Assembly: GCA_013360445.1 (NCBI GenBank)
Contig: JABWBP010000067.1
Span: forward strand, 1-64,000
DNA: 64,000 bases
Source: Calditrichaceae bacterium
GTDB taxonomy: Bacteria; Calditrichota; Calditrichia; RBG-13-44-9; J075
Direction: 5' to 3'
A program made the position numbers and the translations under genes. The notes under the pieces were generated by a model, which was not told the DNA's origin, did not search any database, and worked only from the letters and a program-made list of their open reading frames with translations. Positions 16,341 through 25,464 of the stretch are shown in pieces (positions within the stretch are counted from its first letter, which is position 1; every line of letters starts with the position of its first letter).

Positions 16341-19127
16341 TTATAATGCCGCCTGAACCAGCACACTTTTTGCCGAAACCGGCAGGCGGATTTCCCCGGC
16401 ATTGAAATCCCGCCAGGGCGCCCCGTCCACCTCGACGCTTTTACAAATGAATTCCCGGGGGAGTTTCAGCTTCAGCCCCGCGGCGTGTAAATTCTCCCCG
16501 GCGATGCTCCATGCCAGGGTTTGGGAGGATTGCCGGTAGCTCACCTCGAAAGTGATTTTCCCGAAGCGGGTAAACGCCCCGGTAATTCCCACCGCCTCGC
16601 CGCTCTCCAGCCACTCCCGGGGAATGCCCGCGCCCAGCGCCAGGGAGTCGCCCCGCTCATCCACCAGCAGCCCGCGCACCAGGTTGACGTAATCCGCGGC
16701 CACCCAGGCGTGGGGCATGTCGCCGGCCTGAAAGCGGTGGTTCACGGTATCCAGCACCTCCGCCCAGGCGTAACCGCCGGGGAAGGTCTGGTGGTTCAAA
16801 TGCCATTGCAGGATGGCGTGGGCGCGCTCCGGTTCATCCAGGCGCAGGTAACACAACCCCAATTCAAATGCGTAGGGCCAGAAGCCGTTGTGGTGCAGGT
16901 AGGCGCCCCGGTACGGCGTGATCCAGGTATTCCAATAATAGTCGAAGGATTGTTTGACCAGCGGATCATCAGTTTCCAGCGCCCCGCCGGGCCACAGGCC
17001 GGGAGAAGTTCCCCGGGCCATGGAACTGCCCTGCAAATCTTCCGGGCCGTTGGGAATCCAGCTAATTTTCTTCTTTTTCATCAGTTGGGTGTAGGAAGCG
17101 CGGGTGGCTTCGTTCAGCCGGTGCGCTTTTTCGCGCAGCCGCTGAGATTTCTCCGGCCAGCCCATTTTCTGCGCTAACAATGCCGCGTGGCGCAACCCCG
17201 CCACCGCCCAGAAATCATCCCAGTAGTGATGCCACTTTTCCGAGCCGAGGTCTTCCGCGGACCAGGAGGGCGGCAGAATGCCCGTTTTCGAGCTTGCCTG
17301 CAAAGAATCTAAAAACGCGACCCCGCGCTCCACTAACGGCCAGTAGCGGCGGGCTGCCGCGGTATCGCCGCTGAAAAAGACATATTCCGCCAGGGAGAAG
17401 AGCGCCTGCCCCTGGGAATCCCATTCCCGCTCTCCAACTTGTTTATAATTCAAATCGAAGATCGGCGGGAACTCGCCGTCAGGGCGCTGGGCGGCCATCA
17501 GGTGGTTTACCGCCCGGCGGGCGAAGTCGAACTGCCCGTTGCGCAGCAGCGCCGCGAGCATGTAGGCGGTATCGCGGTACCAGAACAGGTCGTAGGCCAG
17601 GGGGCCGGGATGGGGCATGCCCCGGTCGGCGTTGATGAGGATGTAAGCCAGGGAGGCGTAGTAGGCGTTGCACAGGGATTTATCCGGCGCTTTTAGCGCC
17701 GCGGCGGTTAGCAGCGCCTGCCAGCGATCGGCCATTTCCGGGCGGGAGATGGCCGGGGCGAATTCAGTGCTGTCTTTCCAGGTTTCCGATCCTTCGAGCG
17801 GGGCGCGGAATTGGAAAAGATTTACCCCCGGCTGCAAGACGACCTCCCAGGCAAACAGCCCCGCGATCATGCGCAAATCTTCCTCCGGAACGGTTTTCTC
17901 CGGAGCTGCCGGAATTCCCTTCAAAACGATTTCCGATATATCCCCTTTGGAGCGGTCGAGCTTCAGGCTGGCGACGGGACGGATGAAGCGATGGTGGGGC
18001 GCGCCGGCGCTGCACCACACCGGAAATTTGCCGTTCACCACCACGGTTTTGCGCTGTTCATCCCATTCGATGCGCTGGATTTCCGCAACCTTGCTGTTCA
18101 CCAGGTAGGGTCTCACGCCTGAGAACAACCAGCCTTTCAACGGTTTTTCGGAGGCAACGGTAATTTCATAATCTATTTGAGCAATTTGCGCGTCCTCTCC
18201 CCTATACTTTTCGAAAACAGCTCGCGAACGCTCGCCTTCCCGGACGCCGGGCAAACCGGCGTAGGATTGGCGGATTTGAATGCGTTCGTCGCCATAAAGC
18301 AGTTGCGGCAGGGGCAAAAATCCCCGCTCCAATTGCCAGGTTAATTGATCGGGAGGGCGATTTTCCGGGGCATACACGCTTCCGTCCTCTAAACGCAGCC
18401 AGGTCGAGAGGGTAAACGGCCAGGTGTTCGCGCCCAGCGCTCCATCGCGGCTCACCAGCCCTTCCGCCACCGCCTCCGGCAGGCCGATTACGGTCCAGCT
18501 CTGCCCCAATCCCTGCACCCAGTAGGGCCAGAGGGCCGGAGAATTTTTCTTCGCCAGGGCGCGAACGCGCTCCTCCGGGGTCATAAATACCGTGGAGTCG
18601 CTCGCCAGCGCCAGGGGAGCCTGGTGGATTCCCCCGCCGCCAGCCCAGTCCTCCACCCGGAAGGCGAGCAGGTGCGGCCCCGGCGAAAGCCAGCGGGTGA
18701 GATTGTGCAGCGATTTCCGCCGGTAATAGGTTTCCCCGGTTTGCTTGTCACCGAAGCTGCCGAAGCGCCGCCCGTCGATCCAGAGATCGAATGCGTCATC
18801 CACCCCGCCCAACCCCAGGTACACCGGCTGGTTGCGGAAGGTCTCCGGCAGTTCAAATTTGATGCGGTACCAGGCGTAGCCGTCGTATCCCTGCTGGCCG
18901 TGCCGCTCCCAGAAAGCCGGGGCGGGGATTTTCTCCCAACCGGCGTCTTCATAACCCGGCTCGAACCAGCCCTGCCCTTCTCCCTGGTTGCGGGGATCGA
19001 TTTGAAACGGCCATTCGCCGGAGAGGTCCAGGTAGGCCAGGGGCTGCGCTTCTGCCCGCAGGGATACCCAAACAAACAGAGAAAAAGCTAAAGTGATAAT
19101 TTTTTCAGCGATCTGCAAACGTCTCAT
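16341..19127 (-). CDS. Secreted six-hairpin glycosidase with GH2-type sugar-binding domain
   Basis: 928 residues from ATG 19127, chosen because GGAG lies nine bases upstream and a signal peptide follows (MRRLQIAEKIITLAFSLFVW). Residues about 28-190 form a GH2-like jelly roll (LDLSGEWPFQIDPR, DAGWEKIPAPAFWERHG, YAWYRIKFELP, LWIDGRRFGSFG). A beta-rich segment follows, then an (alpha/alpha)6 barrel at about 490-830 of the six-hairpin class (LFWYRDTAYMLAALLRNGQF, AQRPDGEFPPIF, HHYWDDFWAVAGL, RGAYLHHNGFWPYAFELG, GGYAWAEVLD). Acidic residues in these stretches are candidate catalysts. Such proteins cleave plant or microbial oligosaccharides, but the GH family number and substrate cannot be read from sequence alone. 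It lacks the sorting tail of its neighbours. Confidence 0.85.
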   Translation of the reverse strand: MRRLQIAEKIITLAFSLFVWVSLRAEAQPLAYLDLSGEWPFQIDPRNQGEGQGWFEPGYEDAGWEKIPAPAFWERHGQQGYDGYAWYRIKFELPETFRNQPVYLGLGGVDDAFDLWIDGRRFGSFGDKQTGETYYRRKSLHNLTRWLSPGPHLLAFRVEDWAGGGGIHQAPLALASDSTVFMTPEERVRALAKKNSPALWPYWVQGLGQSWTVIGLPEAVAEGLVSRDGALGANTWPFTLSTWLRLEDGSVYAPENRPPDQLTWQLERGFLPLPQLLYGDERIQIRQSYAGLPGVREGERSRAVFEKYRGEDAQIAQIDYEITVASEKPLKGWLFSGVRPYLVNSKVAEIQRIEWDEQRKTVVVNGKFPVWCSAGAPHHRFIRPVASLKLDRSKGDISEIVLKGIPAAPEKTVPEEDLRMIAGLFAWEVVLQPGVNLFQFRAPLEGSETWKDSTEFAPAISRPEMADRWQALLTAAALKAPDKSLCNAYYASLAYILINADRGMPHPGPLAYDLFWYRDTAYMLAALLRNGQFDFARRAVNHLMAAQRPDGEFPPIFDLNYKQVGEREWDSQGQALFSLAEYVFFSGDTAAARRYWPLVERGVAFLDSLQASSKTGILPPSWSAEDLGSEKWHHYWDDFWAVAGLRHAALLAQKMGWPEKSQRLREKAHRLNEATRASYTQLMKKKKISWIPNGPEDLQGSSMARGTSPGLWPGGALETDDPLVKQSFDYYWNTWITPYRGAYLHHNGFWPYAFELGLCYLRLDEPERAHAILQWHLNHQTFPGGYAWAEVLDTVNHRFQAGDMPHAWVAADYVNLVRGLLVDERGDSLALGAGIPREWLESGEAVGITGAFTRFGKITFEVSYRQSSQTLAWSIAGENLHAAGLKLKLPREFICKSVEVDGAPWRDFNAGEIRLPVSAKSVLVQAAL

Positions 19128-19216
19128 CAATTTGAACTCCAAACTACACCAGCAAAATTGAAGTTTTGCACTCCGTCGAAATAGAACTCCATAAATAACC
19201 TTAACAAGTATGAATG

Positions 19217-22009
19217 CTACCGCGCCAGCACCATCTTGCCGGTCTTTCGGAAATCCCCCGCGGTGAGGGTATAGAAATAAATTCCGCTGCTCAGCGGCTC
19301 CCCGCGTTCATCCCGCCCGTCCCAGGTAACTTTATACCGGCCTGCCGCCTGGCGTTGAGTCACCAGCGTGCGCACCTTTTGCCCTAACACATTGCAAATA
19401 ATTAATTCCACGTCGCTGATGGCTGCCTGCCCCTTCGGGGAAAGCTGATAGCTGATGGCTGTCTCCGGGTTAAACGGATTGGGATAATTCTGAAATAATT
19501 CATATTGCGTAATGGGTAAATCCGTGGCAACCGGCTCCACCCCCACGCTGCCGCCCAGGGTAAAGTTAACGAAACTGTATTGGTCGAACGTGGCCGCCCA
19601 TTGGGCGGAGATGTTGTTCACGTTGCTGTAGTTGACGTTCAGCCCCAGGCTGTCGCCCGGCTGCAAGGTAATTCCGGCGTATTCCCGTTTGGGAATGGCG
19701 ATTTCGATCTGCACCTGGGGGAAGTTGAGGGTAACCTCCAGGTGCACGGTGTTGGGATAGATTACCCGGCGGTTGAACTGCTGCTGGTAGAGCGGATCGT
19801 CATCCCACATGCCCCCGGCCCCGCCGTGCGCCAGGCTCCAATTTTTTACCTCCTCGCTGGCGTCCCAGGAGTGGAATTCCGAAAACGTTCCGGTTGCGAG
19901 ATTGATGCGCATAATGGTATTCCCGCTCGACCACCAGAAACCGTCGCCGTGGAAATCGAAGGAAATTCGCGGAATGCCGAACTCAGCCAGTTTGAGGGCG
20001 AAATAGAGCGAATCGGCGTCGTAGCACATGTACAACTTCGGGGAATAGCTCTCCTGGGTGTATGCTACGGTATGATTCAGGAGCGGCCAGCCGGCTTCCA
20101 CGATGCCGTCGATAACCGGGGTGAATGCCGGAATAGTAGGGGGAACCGGGTAGCGGGGATGGCGATCCTGCCCGTCGAGCGCGCCGTCGTTGTCGCTGTC
20201 GGCGTCGTTGGGATTGCTGCCGGAATAAGCGCCGTCGAGCGCCTCCGCGCGGTCGGGGTAGCCGTCGCCGTCGCTGTCGCCGGATTGATTGCTGCTGCCG
20301 AAGCGGGCTTCATCCAACGCCAGCAGCGGCTCAGCATCCGGGAAACCGTCCTGGTCGGCATCCGCGGCTTCGTAAATGCCGCCCCAGCTGCTCAGCAGGT
20401 CTTCATAAGCGTTGAAGGTGCGGAACATCTTCGCCTGGAAATCAAAATGCTCCCCGCAGGCTGCCGGGAATTCCCAGGGCACGTCGCCGTGGTACATCTC
20501 CGGGTGGTTGTTCACCCGGTAGAGATCGTCGATGGCGTGCTGCACTTCGTGCACGAAAATCCAGGTCAGCCCGTAATTGATGCCCGGCAGATGCCCGGGA
20601 TAAACCACCCCGGTTCCCACCGGCCAGTCGGAATGGGAAAAGCCGGTAGCGCGGGAGGGGCCGGGAAAACCGAGGTTGATCACCCCGTAAGACCAGTATC
20701 CGTCCACCGCCGGGCAAACCCGGAAGATGAGATCATACTGGGTGTTCATCACCCCTAACTCCAGGAGGTCGTTGACGGTCTGCTGCACGTTGGTGTTGCC
20801 GGGGTCGCCGAAATCGCGGTAGGCGGTGATGGGAAGGTAGATCAACTCGGTGTTCAGCTTCATCCCGGAGTTGCGCCAGTAGAACAGTTTCCCGACCTCG
20901 CACATGGTTTTGATCTTTTCCAGATCGGCGTTGGAAATGCTGCCGGCATTGGTGTTCTGGTAAACCACCACCGCGGTTTTCAGGTTGGCGTAGCTGTAAA
21001 ATCCCGCCTGGGAGGGCAGGGTGGCGGCGGCGACCTCCGGGGTCTCTCCCATCTCGGTCTGGGCGTCGATGCGGGCGGTGACTTTGTAATAATAGGCGGT
21101 GTTCAATTGCAGGCGGGAATCCATGAAGGTGGTATCCAACCCGGTGTAGGCAACCGGTTCGCCGTACGTGCCCGTGGCGCTGCGGCGATAGATGTTGTAG
21201 CCCCTGGTCTCGCCAAAGGGCGGCTGGTAAGGATTCCAGTGCAGCAGCGCGGTAGTGGCGCGAGGCTCAACAGTCAAATGCCGGTTTCCGTCGATCTCTA
21301 ACACTTCCCGGGAATGAGAACTGCGAATGCCTTCCGCGGTAGTGGCGTACAGAATATAAGCGTACGTAACGGTCATAACAGTAGAAGTGTCCGTGAACGC
21401 GCCGGTAGTTAAATTATCGGCGATGCGGGTATAGAGCCGCCGGGGATGCCCGGTCGGGATAGTGTCTTCCAACGCGCAACGGTAGATGGAATAGCTCAAT
21501 CCCGCCTGGGCGCTCCAGGTAATCATGCGCTGGTGGGTGAGGGTATCCACCACCACCTGGATATTCTGCGGAGGGGGCGGGGCAAACACCCCGGTGAGAT
21601 AGAGGTGCTGCGGAAATACGAACCAGGGGATGCCGGTCACGGAATCAGCGATAACCCCCTGCTGCATGGTAGCGTTGCAGGTGAAGCGCACGAACACGCT
21701 GTCGCCCACCGCCAGCGCCGGATCGATGAAATTGCCCAATTCCACCCCGAAAGTGCCGTTCCCGGCGATATTCGGCTCCCCGCTGTTCCAGCGCGGGGCG
21801 TTTTCGAGCAGCACTTTGCTTTGATCATCATTCAAATAAGCAGTAAAAGTAGCCACCTGGGGGGTATGCTGGCAGAGGGAGCCGTCGGCGTGGTGCACGA
21901 AGTTTTTGTAATAGACGGAAACCTGGGCGCCAGCCCCGGCGCTGCAGAGCGCCATGATTCCCAACCCTGCGATTAGCCGCTTGAGAAGGTAGCCGGAATT
22001 CAAGGACAT
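19217..22009 (-). CDS. Secreted HExxH protein with FnIII, TSP3-like and sorting domains (paralogue A)
   Basis: 930 residues with a signal peptide (LLKRLIAGLGIMALCSAGAG). Residues about 28-245 form a module shared closely with the protein at 22645-25101 (VSVYYKNFVHHADGS, DDQSKVLLENAPRW, FGVELGNFIDPALAVGDSVF). FnIII-like domains follow, then a metallopeptidase-like region with HEVQH at 487-491. Acidic Ca-binding TSP type 3-like repeats (DADQDGFPD, DSDGDGYPD, DADSDNDGALD) lie at about 540-610, then a CBM9-like domain (YMCYDADSLYFALKL), then the FlgD-like sorting tail (FQNYPNPFNPETAISY). AAAGGAACTGATC precedes the ATG. A zinc protease is likely; the family is not recognised. Confidence 0.85.
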   Translation of the reverse strand: MSLNSGYLLKRLIAGLGIMALCSAGAGAQVSVYYKNFVHHADGSLCQHTPQVATFTAYLNDDQSKVLLENAPRWNSGEPNIAGNGTFGVELGNFIDPALAVGDSVFVRFTCNATMQQGVIADSVTGIPWFVFPQHLYLTGVFAPPPPQNIQVVVDTLTHQRMITWSAQAGLSYSIYRCALEDTIPTGHPRRLYTRIADNLTTGAFTDTSTVMTVTYAYILYATTAEGIRSSHSREVLEIDGNRHLTVEPRATTALLHWNPYQPPFGETRGYNIYRRSATGTYGEPVAYTGLDTTFMDSRLQLNTAYYYKVTARIDAQTEMGETPEVAAATLPSQAGFYSYANLKTAVVVYQNTNAGSISNADLEKIKTMCEVGKLFYWRNSGMKLNTELIYLPITAYRDFGDPGNTNVQQTVNDLLELGVMNTQYDLIFRVCPAVDGYWSYGVINLGFPGPSRATGFSHSDWPVGTGVVYPGHLPGINYGLTWIFVHEVQHAIDDLYRVNNHPEMYHGDVPWEFPAACGEHFDFQAKMFRTFNAYEDLLSSWGGIYEAADADQDGFPDAEPLLALDEARFGSSNQSGDSDGDGYPDRAEALDGAYSGSNPNDADSDNDGALDGQDRHPRYPVPPTIPAFTPVIDGIVEAGWPLLNHTVAYTQESYSPKLYMCYDADSLYFALKLAEFGIPRISFDFHGDGFWWSSGNTIMRINLATGTFSEFHSWDASEEVKNWSLAHGGAGGMWDDDPLYQQQFNRRVIYPNTVHLEVTLNFPQVQIEIAIPKREYAGITLQPGDSLGLNVNYSNVNNISAQWAATFDQYSFVNFTLGGSVGVEPVATDLPITQYELFQNYPNPFNPETAISYQLSPKGQAAISDVELIICNVLGQKVRTLVTQRQAAGRYKVTWDGRDERGEPLSSGIYFYTLTAGDFRKTGKMVLAR

Positions 22010-22085
22010 GATCAGTTCCTTTAAATTTAATTGTTTTCAGATAAGTGCAGCCTTACTTTTCATTGTGCAAAAGAGGAGAAATACC

Positions 22086-22352
22086 ATGGCTAAAGAAGCG
22101 AAATTAAGCGTTCACCTGGACCCTCAATTAAAAGACGACGTAGAGGAAATCTTGAAAACGCTCGGTATTTCTGCCGGGGAAGCAATCAGTTTATTTTTTG
22201 CCCAGATTCGATTGCACAAAGGATTGCCCTTCGAAATAAAAATCCCTAACGAAAAAACCGTTCAAGCCCTCCGGCAGACGCAACGTGATAAAGATAAACT
22301 AAAAACTTACCAGACCCCCGAAGAACTGTTCGAAGAAATGGATAAATGGTAA
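22086..22352 (+). CDS. RelB/DinJ-family antitoxin
   Basis: 88-residue ribbon-helix-helix antitoxin (AKLSVHLDPQLKDDVEEIL, then KTLGISAGEAISLFFAQIRL), the usual RelB/DinJ length. ATG 22086 was chosen over the longer frame from 22008 because AGAGGAGAAATACC precedes it. It should dimerise, bind its own promoter and wrap a YafQ/RelE-type toxin with its C-terminal half. The toxin frame overlaps its stop (ATGGTAA), the usual arrangement. The antitoxin looks intact although the toxin does not. The pair sits between two paralogous secreted-protein genes read on the other strand. Confidence 0.9.
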   Translation: MAKEAKLSVHLDPQLKDDVEEILKTLGISAGEAISLFFAQIRLHKGLPFEIKIPNEKTVQALRQTQRDKDKLKTYQTPEELFEEMDKW

Positions 22353-22632
22353 AACGTCTGAAACTTGGTAAGATTTCCAAAACCGCTTCCATGAAAATTC
22401 AGGAAGGTTCCTATTTCCGGAAAGATATTAAACGAATGAAGCAACGAGGCAAATCTCTTACCGAGCTCAAAAAAGCCATTACCTTATTGGCAAACGGCCA
22501 AAAGCTCCCCGGAAACTATAAAGATCATCCATTAGGAAGAGAGTGGTCAGAGTACCGAGAGTGCCATATTAAAGAAGACTTCCTCCTGATTTATAAAATT
22601 GCGTGGGCACGCACTCCGATTTATTTGAGTAA
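22346..22632 (+). pseudogene. YafQ-type mRNA interferase, catalytic end out of frame
   Basis: The frame from 22346 reads as YafQ up to EDFLLIYKI (SYFRKDIKRMKQRGKSLTEL; LPGNYKDHPLGREWSEYREC). YafQ cleaves ribosome-bound mRNA using His residues in HPL, CHI and the C-terminal GTHSDLF. Here the frame continues as unrelated residues to a stop at 22678, inside the 3' end of the convergent gene. Two bases further on, the reading GTGGGCACGCAC gives VGTHSDLFE and a TAA at 22630-22632, the normal family ending. So about 25-28 bases have been lost just after KI, removing one strand and putting the catalytic His and Phe out of frame. The toxin is probably inactive. The original stop would have cleared the neighbouring gene by 12 bp. 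Confidence 0.85.
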
Positions 22633-22644
22633 GACTCTTTCTTT

Positions 22645-25101
22645 TCAGCGCAGCAGCACCATCTTTCGCGCCTGCTGAAAGTCTCCCGCGCTGAGTCGGT
22701 AAAAATAAATTCCCCCGGAAACTTCCGCGCCGTTTTCATCCCGCCCGTCCCAGTTTACCTCATACCTCCCGGCGGGCTGCCGCGTGTTTACCAGCGTGCG
22801 CACCTTTTGGCCGAGTAAATTATATATCGCTAACTTCACCTGGCTGACGGCTGCCTGCCCCTTTGGGGATAGCTGATAGCTGATCGCTGTCTCCGGGTTG
22901 AAGGGATTGGGGTAATTCTGATGCAGCGCATACTCCCGCGGCGCCGTCCCGTCTTCTCCCTGCGTAATCCCCACCGGGGGCAGCAGGTTCACTTCCACCT
23001 CGTAATCGGCGATAAAGGTATTCCCGGCCCAGTATTCCATGTTAAAAGAAGTCGCTTCCATAAACGCATAGCCCACCCAGCCGTTGGATTCCACCCGCAG
23101 AATGATCACCGCGTTGGAAAGGCCGTAGGTGTGCTCGATGGTGCCGTCGTTATCAAAGGGGCAGCGGCCTAAAGCGACCACCCCGTCGGCGTCCGCGGTG
23201 AGCTCCAGGTCGGGAACGTTGTCGTAATGCTTGCCGTACCACACCCCCGGCTGGCCTTCGGCCTGGTACACCTTAACGCCGGCAAAGGGCAGGATGGCGC
23301 CGTTGGCGTCCTTCACGGTCAGGCGATTCTGGCCGGGCAGGTTTTGCAGAAATACCCCGATGTTTTGCGGGGCGTTGTAATTTCCCAGCACCGCGCGATG
23401 CCCGGCGATCAAATTCAGGGCCGCAGCGCTGTATTCGTCCACGTAAGTGTAATTAGAATTCATCAAGCCGTTGAAATAGGCCAGGTGCACCGCCCCCCCG
23501 GCCAGGGGCATGTACGGCGTTCCCACCACGTACTGCCCGTTTTCTTTGATGGCGACCACGGTGGTATCCCCCGCGCTGGTGTGGATGTTGAAGCCGTACA
23601 CGTCGATCAGGTAGCGGGCGTGCCCCAATTCATGGATCAAAGATCCCTCGTAGTAAAACGGATTGCTGAGCGAAACCCCGGTGTGATTGGCGTAAAAACT
23701 CCCGTTCAGCAGGGTGGCCGGGAATCCCCATTGCAAATCCACGGTGCGGTCGTACAGGTTGGGATTATTGGAGGGCAATCCTCCCGCCAGGGGCAGAGCG
23801 CCGTCGGGCACGATGGTAATTTTATCCAGGCGGATGCGGTCTAACACCCCGGCGGGCGAAAGGGGATAGATCGCCCCGGCAAACATCTCGTTCCAGATCT
23901 TTACCTGGCGATGCGCCCAGTCTTCCCAACCGTTGGAACCCACTCCCAACAGTTTCTGATACTGGTGGAAATAATCATACACGCCCTGCTCCACGTACAG
24001 CCCCGCGCTGATGGCGTTGGTGGAGAGCAGCAACTCGTTGTTGGCTTCTTCTTCCTCGGGGATCAGGTTTTCGGGATCCAGCACGAATTTCAACTCGTGG
24101 CGGGTAAAGGTCCAACTCCAGGGGAAATCCGCGTAAGCAGTGTCGCCCGCAGGGATATTCACCGCGCCGGAAGCGACCAATGCCCCGTCTAAATACCAGC
24201 GGTAGGGCACGTTGGCGTAGGCGGAATCGAGATAGTTATTGATCACCGCCCGCCAGGTGACGGTATCTTCCGGGGCCGGCCAGCCTTCCACCGCGGGGTT
24301 GGAACTGCCCCACACGTAATCTATGCGCGGCAGCCGGGCGATGTAGCGAATGGTCAAATCCGCGCCCGGGGGGATGTAGGGGTCCTCGTTCACCTCTGCG
24401 GAATGGGAACTGATAGCCCCTTCCGCCGAAATTGCATAGACGATATAACCATATTTGTCGCTCGCCAGGGCGGTCAGGTCGGTATAGCTGCCCCCGGTGA
24501 TATTTTCGGCGATGCGGGTGTAGAGCATCCGCGCCCGGCCGTCCGGGAGGATGTCGCTGTAGGCGCGGCGATAAACTGAATAAACCATGCCCGGCTCAGG
24601 CGTCCAACTGACGGTGCGGTAATAAGTGGTGGTATCGGTTTGCAGGGCGACGTTTTGGGGCGGGTCCGGCAGGGCCAGCGGGGTCAAATTGAGGTTTTTG
24701 GGGAATACTAACCAGGGGATGGCGGTTACGGAATCCGCCAACATCCCCTGCTGGTCGGTGGCGTTGCAGGTAAAGCGCACGAACACGCTGTCGCCCACGG
24801 CCAGGGGGGGATTAGCAAAATTACCCAATTCCACCCCGAACAGGCCGCTCCCGACGATGTTGGGTACGTTGCTCCCGTCCCAGCGGGGGGCATTTTCGAT
24901 CAGCACCTTGCTTTGATCACGGTTGAGAAAGGCGGTGAAAGACGCCTGGGGGGCCTGGTGCTGGCAATTCTGCCCATTGGCGTGTTTCACGAAGTTGCGG
25001 TAGTAAACCGAAATACCGTTCTGCCCAAAAACGGAATCCGCCGGCGCCATAACCAGGGAAAATCCCATACCGGCAACGAAAATTCGTAACAGGCGGTTCA
25101 T
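22645..25101 (-). CDS. Secreted HExxH protein with CARDB-like and sorting domains (paralogue B)
   Basis: 818 residues with a signal peptide (LLRIFVAGMGFSLVMAPADS). The N-terminal ~230 residues match paralogue A (ISVYYRNFVKHANGQNCQH, DQSKVLIENAPRW, FGVELGNFANPPLAVGDSVF). A CARDB-like beta domain (YRWYLDGALVASGAVNIPAG) precedes a metallopeptidase-like region with HELGH at 490-494, almost the same position as HEVQH in paralogue A. A beta domain and FlgD-like sorting tail (LHQNYPNPFNPETAISYQL) end the protein. It lacks the TSP3 repeats and CBM9-like domain of A. AGAGGG precedes the ATG. Likely an extracellular zinc protease; substrate unknown. Confidence 0.85.
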   Translation of the reverse strand: MNRLLRIFVAGMGFSLVMAPADSVFGQNGISVYYRNFVKHANGQNCQHQAPQASFTAFLNRDQSKVLIENAPRWDGSNVPNIVGSGLFGVELGNFANPPLAVGDSVFVRFTCNATDQQGMLADSVTAIPWLVFPKNLNLTPLALPDPPQNVALQTDTTTYYRTVSWTPEPGMVYSVYRRAYSDILPDGRARMLYTRIAENITGGSYTDLTALASDKYGYIVYAISAEGAISSHSAEVNEDPYIPPGADLTIRYIARLPRIDYVWGSSNPAVEGWPAPEDTVTWRAVINNYLDSAYANVPYRWYLDGALVASGAVNIPAGDTAYADFPWSWTFTRHELKFVLDPENLIPEEEEANNELLLSTNAISAGLYVEQGVYDYFHQYQKLLGVGSNGWEDWAHRQVKIWNEMFAGAIYPLSPAGVLDRIRLDKITIVPDGALPLAGGLPSNNPNLYDRTVDLQWGFPATLLNGSFYANHTGVSLSNPFYYEGSLIHELGHARYLIDVYGFNIHTSAGDTTVVAIKENGQYVVGTPYMPLAGGAVHLAYFNGLMNSNYTYVDEYSAAALNLIAGHRAVLGNYNAPQNIGVFLQNLPGQNRLTVKDANGAILPFAGVKVYQAEGQPGVWYGKHYDNVPDLELTADADGVVALGRCPFDNDGTIEHTYGLSNAVIILRVESNGWVGYAFMEATSFNMEYWAGNTFIADYEVEVNLLPPVGITQGEDGTAPREYALHQNYPNPFNPETAISYQLSPKGQAAVSQVKLAIYNLLGQKVRTLVNTRQPAGRYEVNWDGRDENGAEVSGGIYFYRLSAGDFQQARKMVLLR

Positions 25102-25180
25102 GTTTGCCCTCTTTGGCTAAATGGCTCAATGATGTTAAATTAGAATTTTTGACAGGATCAAAGGGTTTCTGCAAATGCGG

Positions 25181-25450
25181 TCAAAAGAGAAAAACGAGCA
25201 CGAGAATCACAATGGAGGCAATAGCCGCCCCGGAAAGGCCGCCGCCTAACAGGGCTTTTTTTACCGGAAATTCCTTTTCGGGATTGCCGGAACGGAGGAT
25301 TGCTATCGCCATGAGAGCAAACATGCTTCCGATCAGGAACCCTAAGATACTGCTGCCGATCAACATTCCCATCAGGCGAAGCGCGAAATGGGGGGAGTCT
25401 TTTATCGCTCCCCCCAACAAATTGAAATGCAACAGAATGTGATAGCGCAT
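25181..25450 (-). CDS. Small membrane protein, unknown function
   Basis: 89 residues with two predicted membrane segments, about 25-49 (LMGMLIGSSILGFLIGSMFALMAI with glycine zipper spacing) and 64-88 (GGGLSGAAIASIVILVLVFLF). It starts 14 bp after the gcvT stop on the same strand, so cotranscription is likely, but no functional link is evident. No ribosome-binding site is clear. A larger frame overlaps on the same strand but lacks coding character. Function unknown. Confidence 0.6.
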   Translation of the reverse strand: MRYHILLHFNLLGGAIKDSPHFALRLMGMLIGSSILGFLIGSMFALMAIAILRSGNPEKEFPVKKALLGGGLSGAAIASIVILVLVFLF

Positions 25451-25464
25451 GGAATCCGCCGCGG

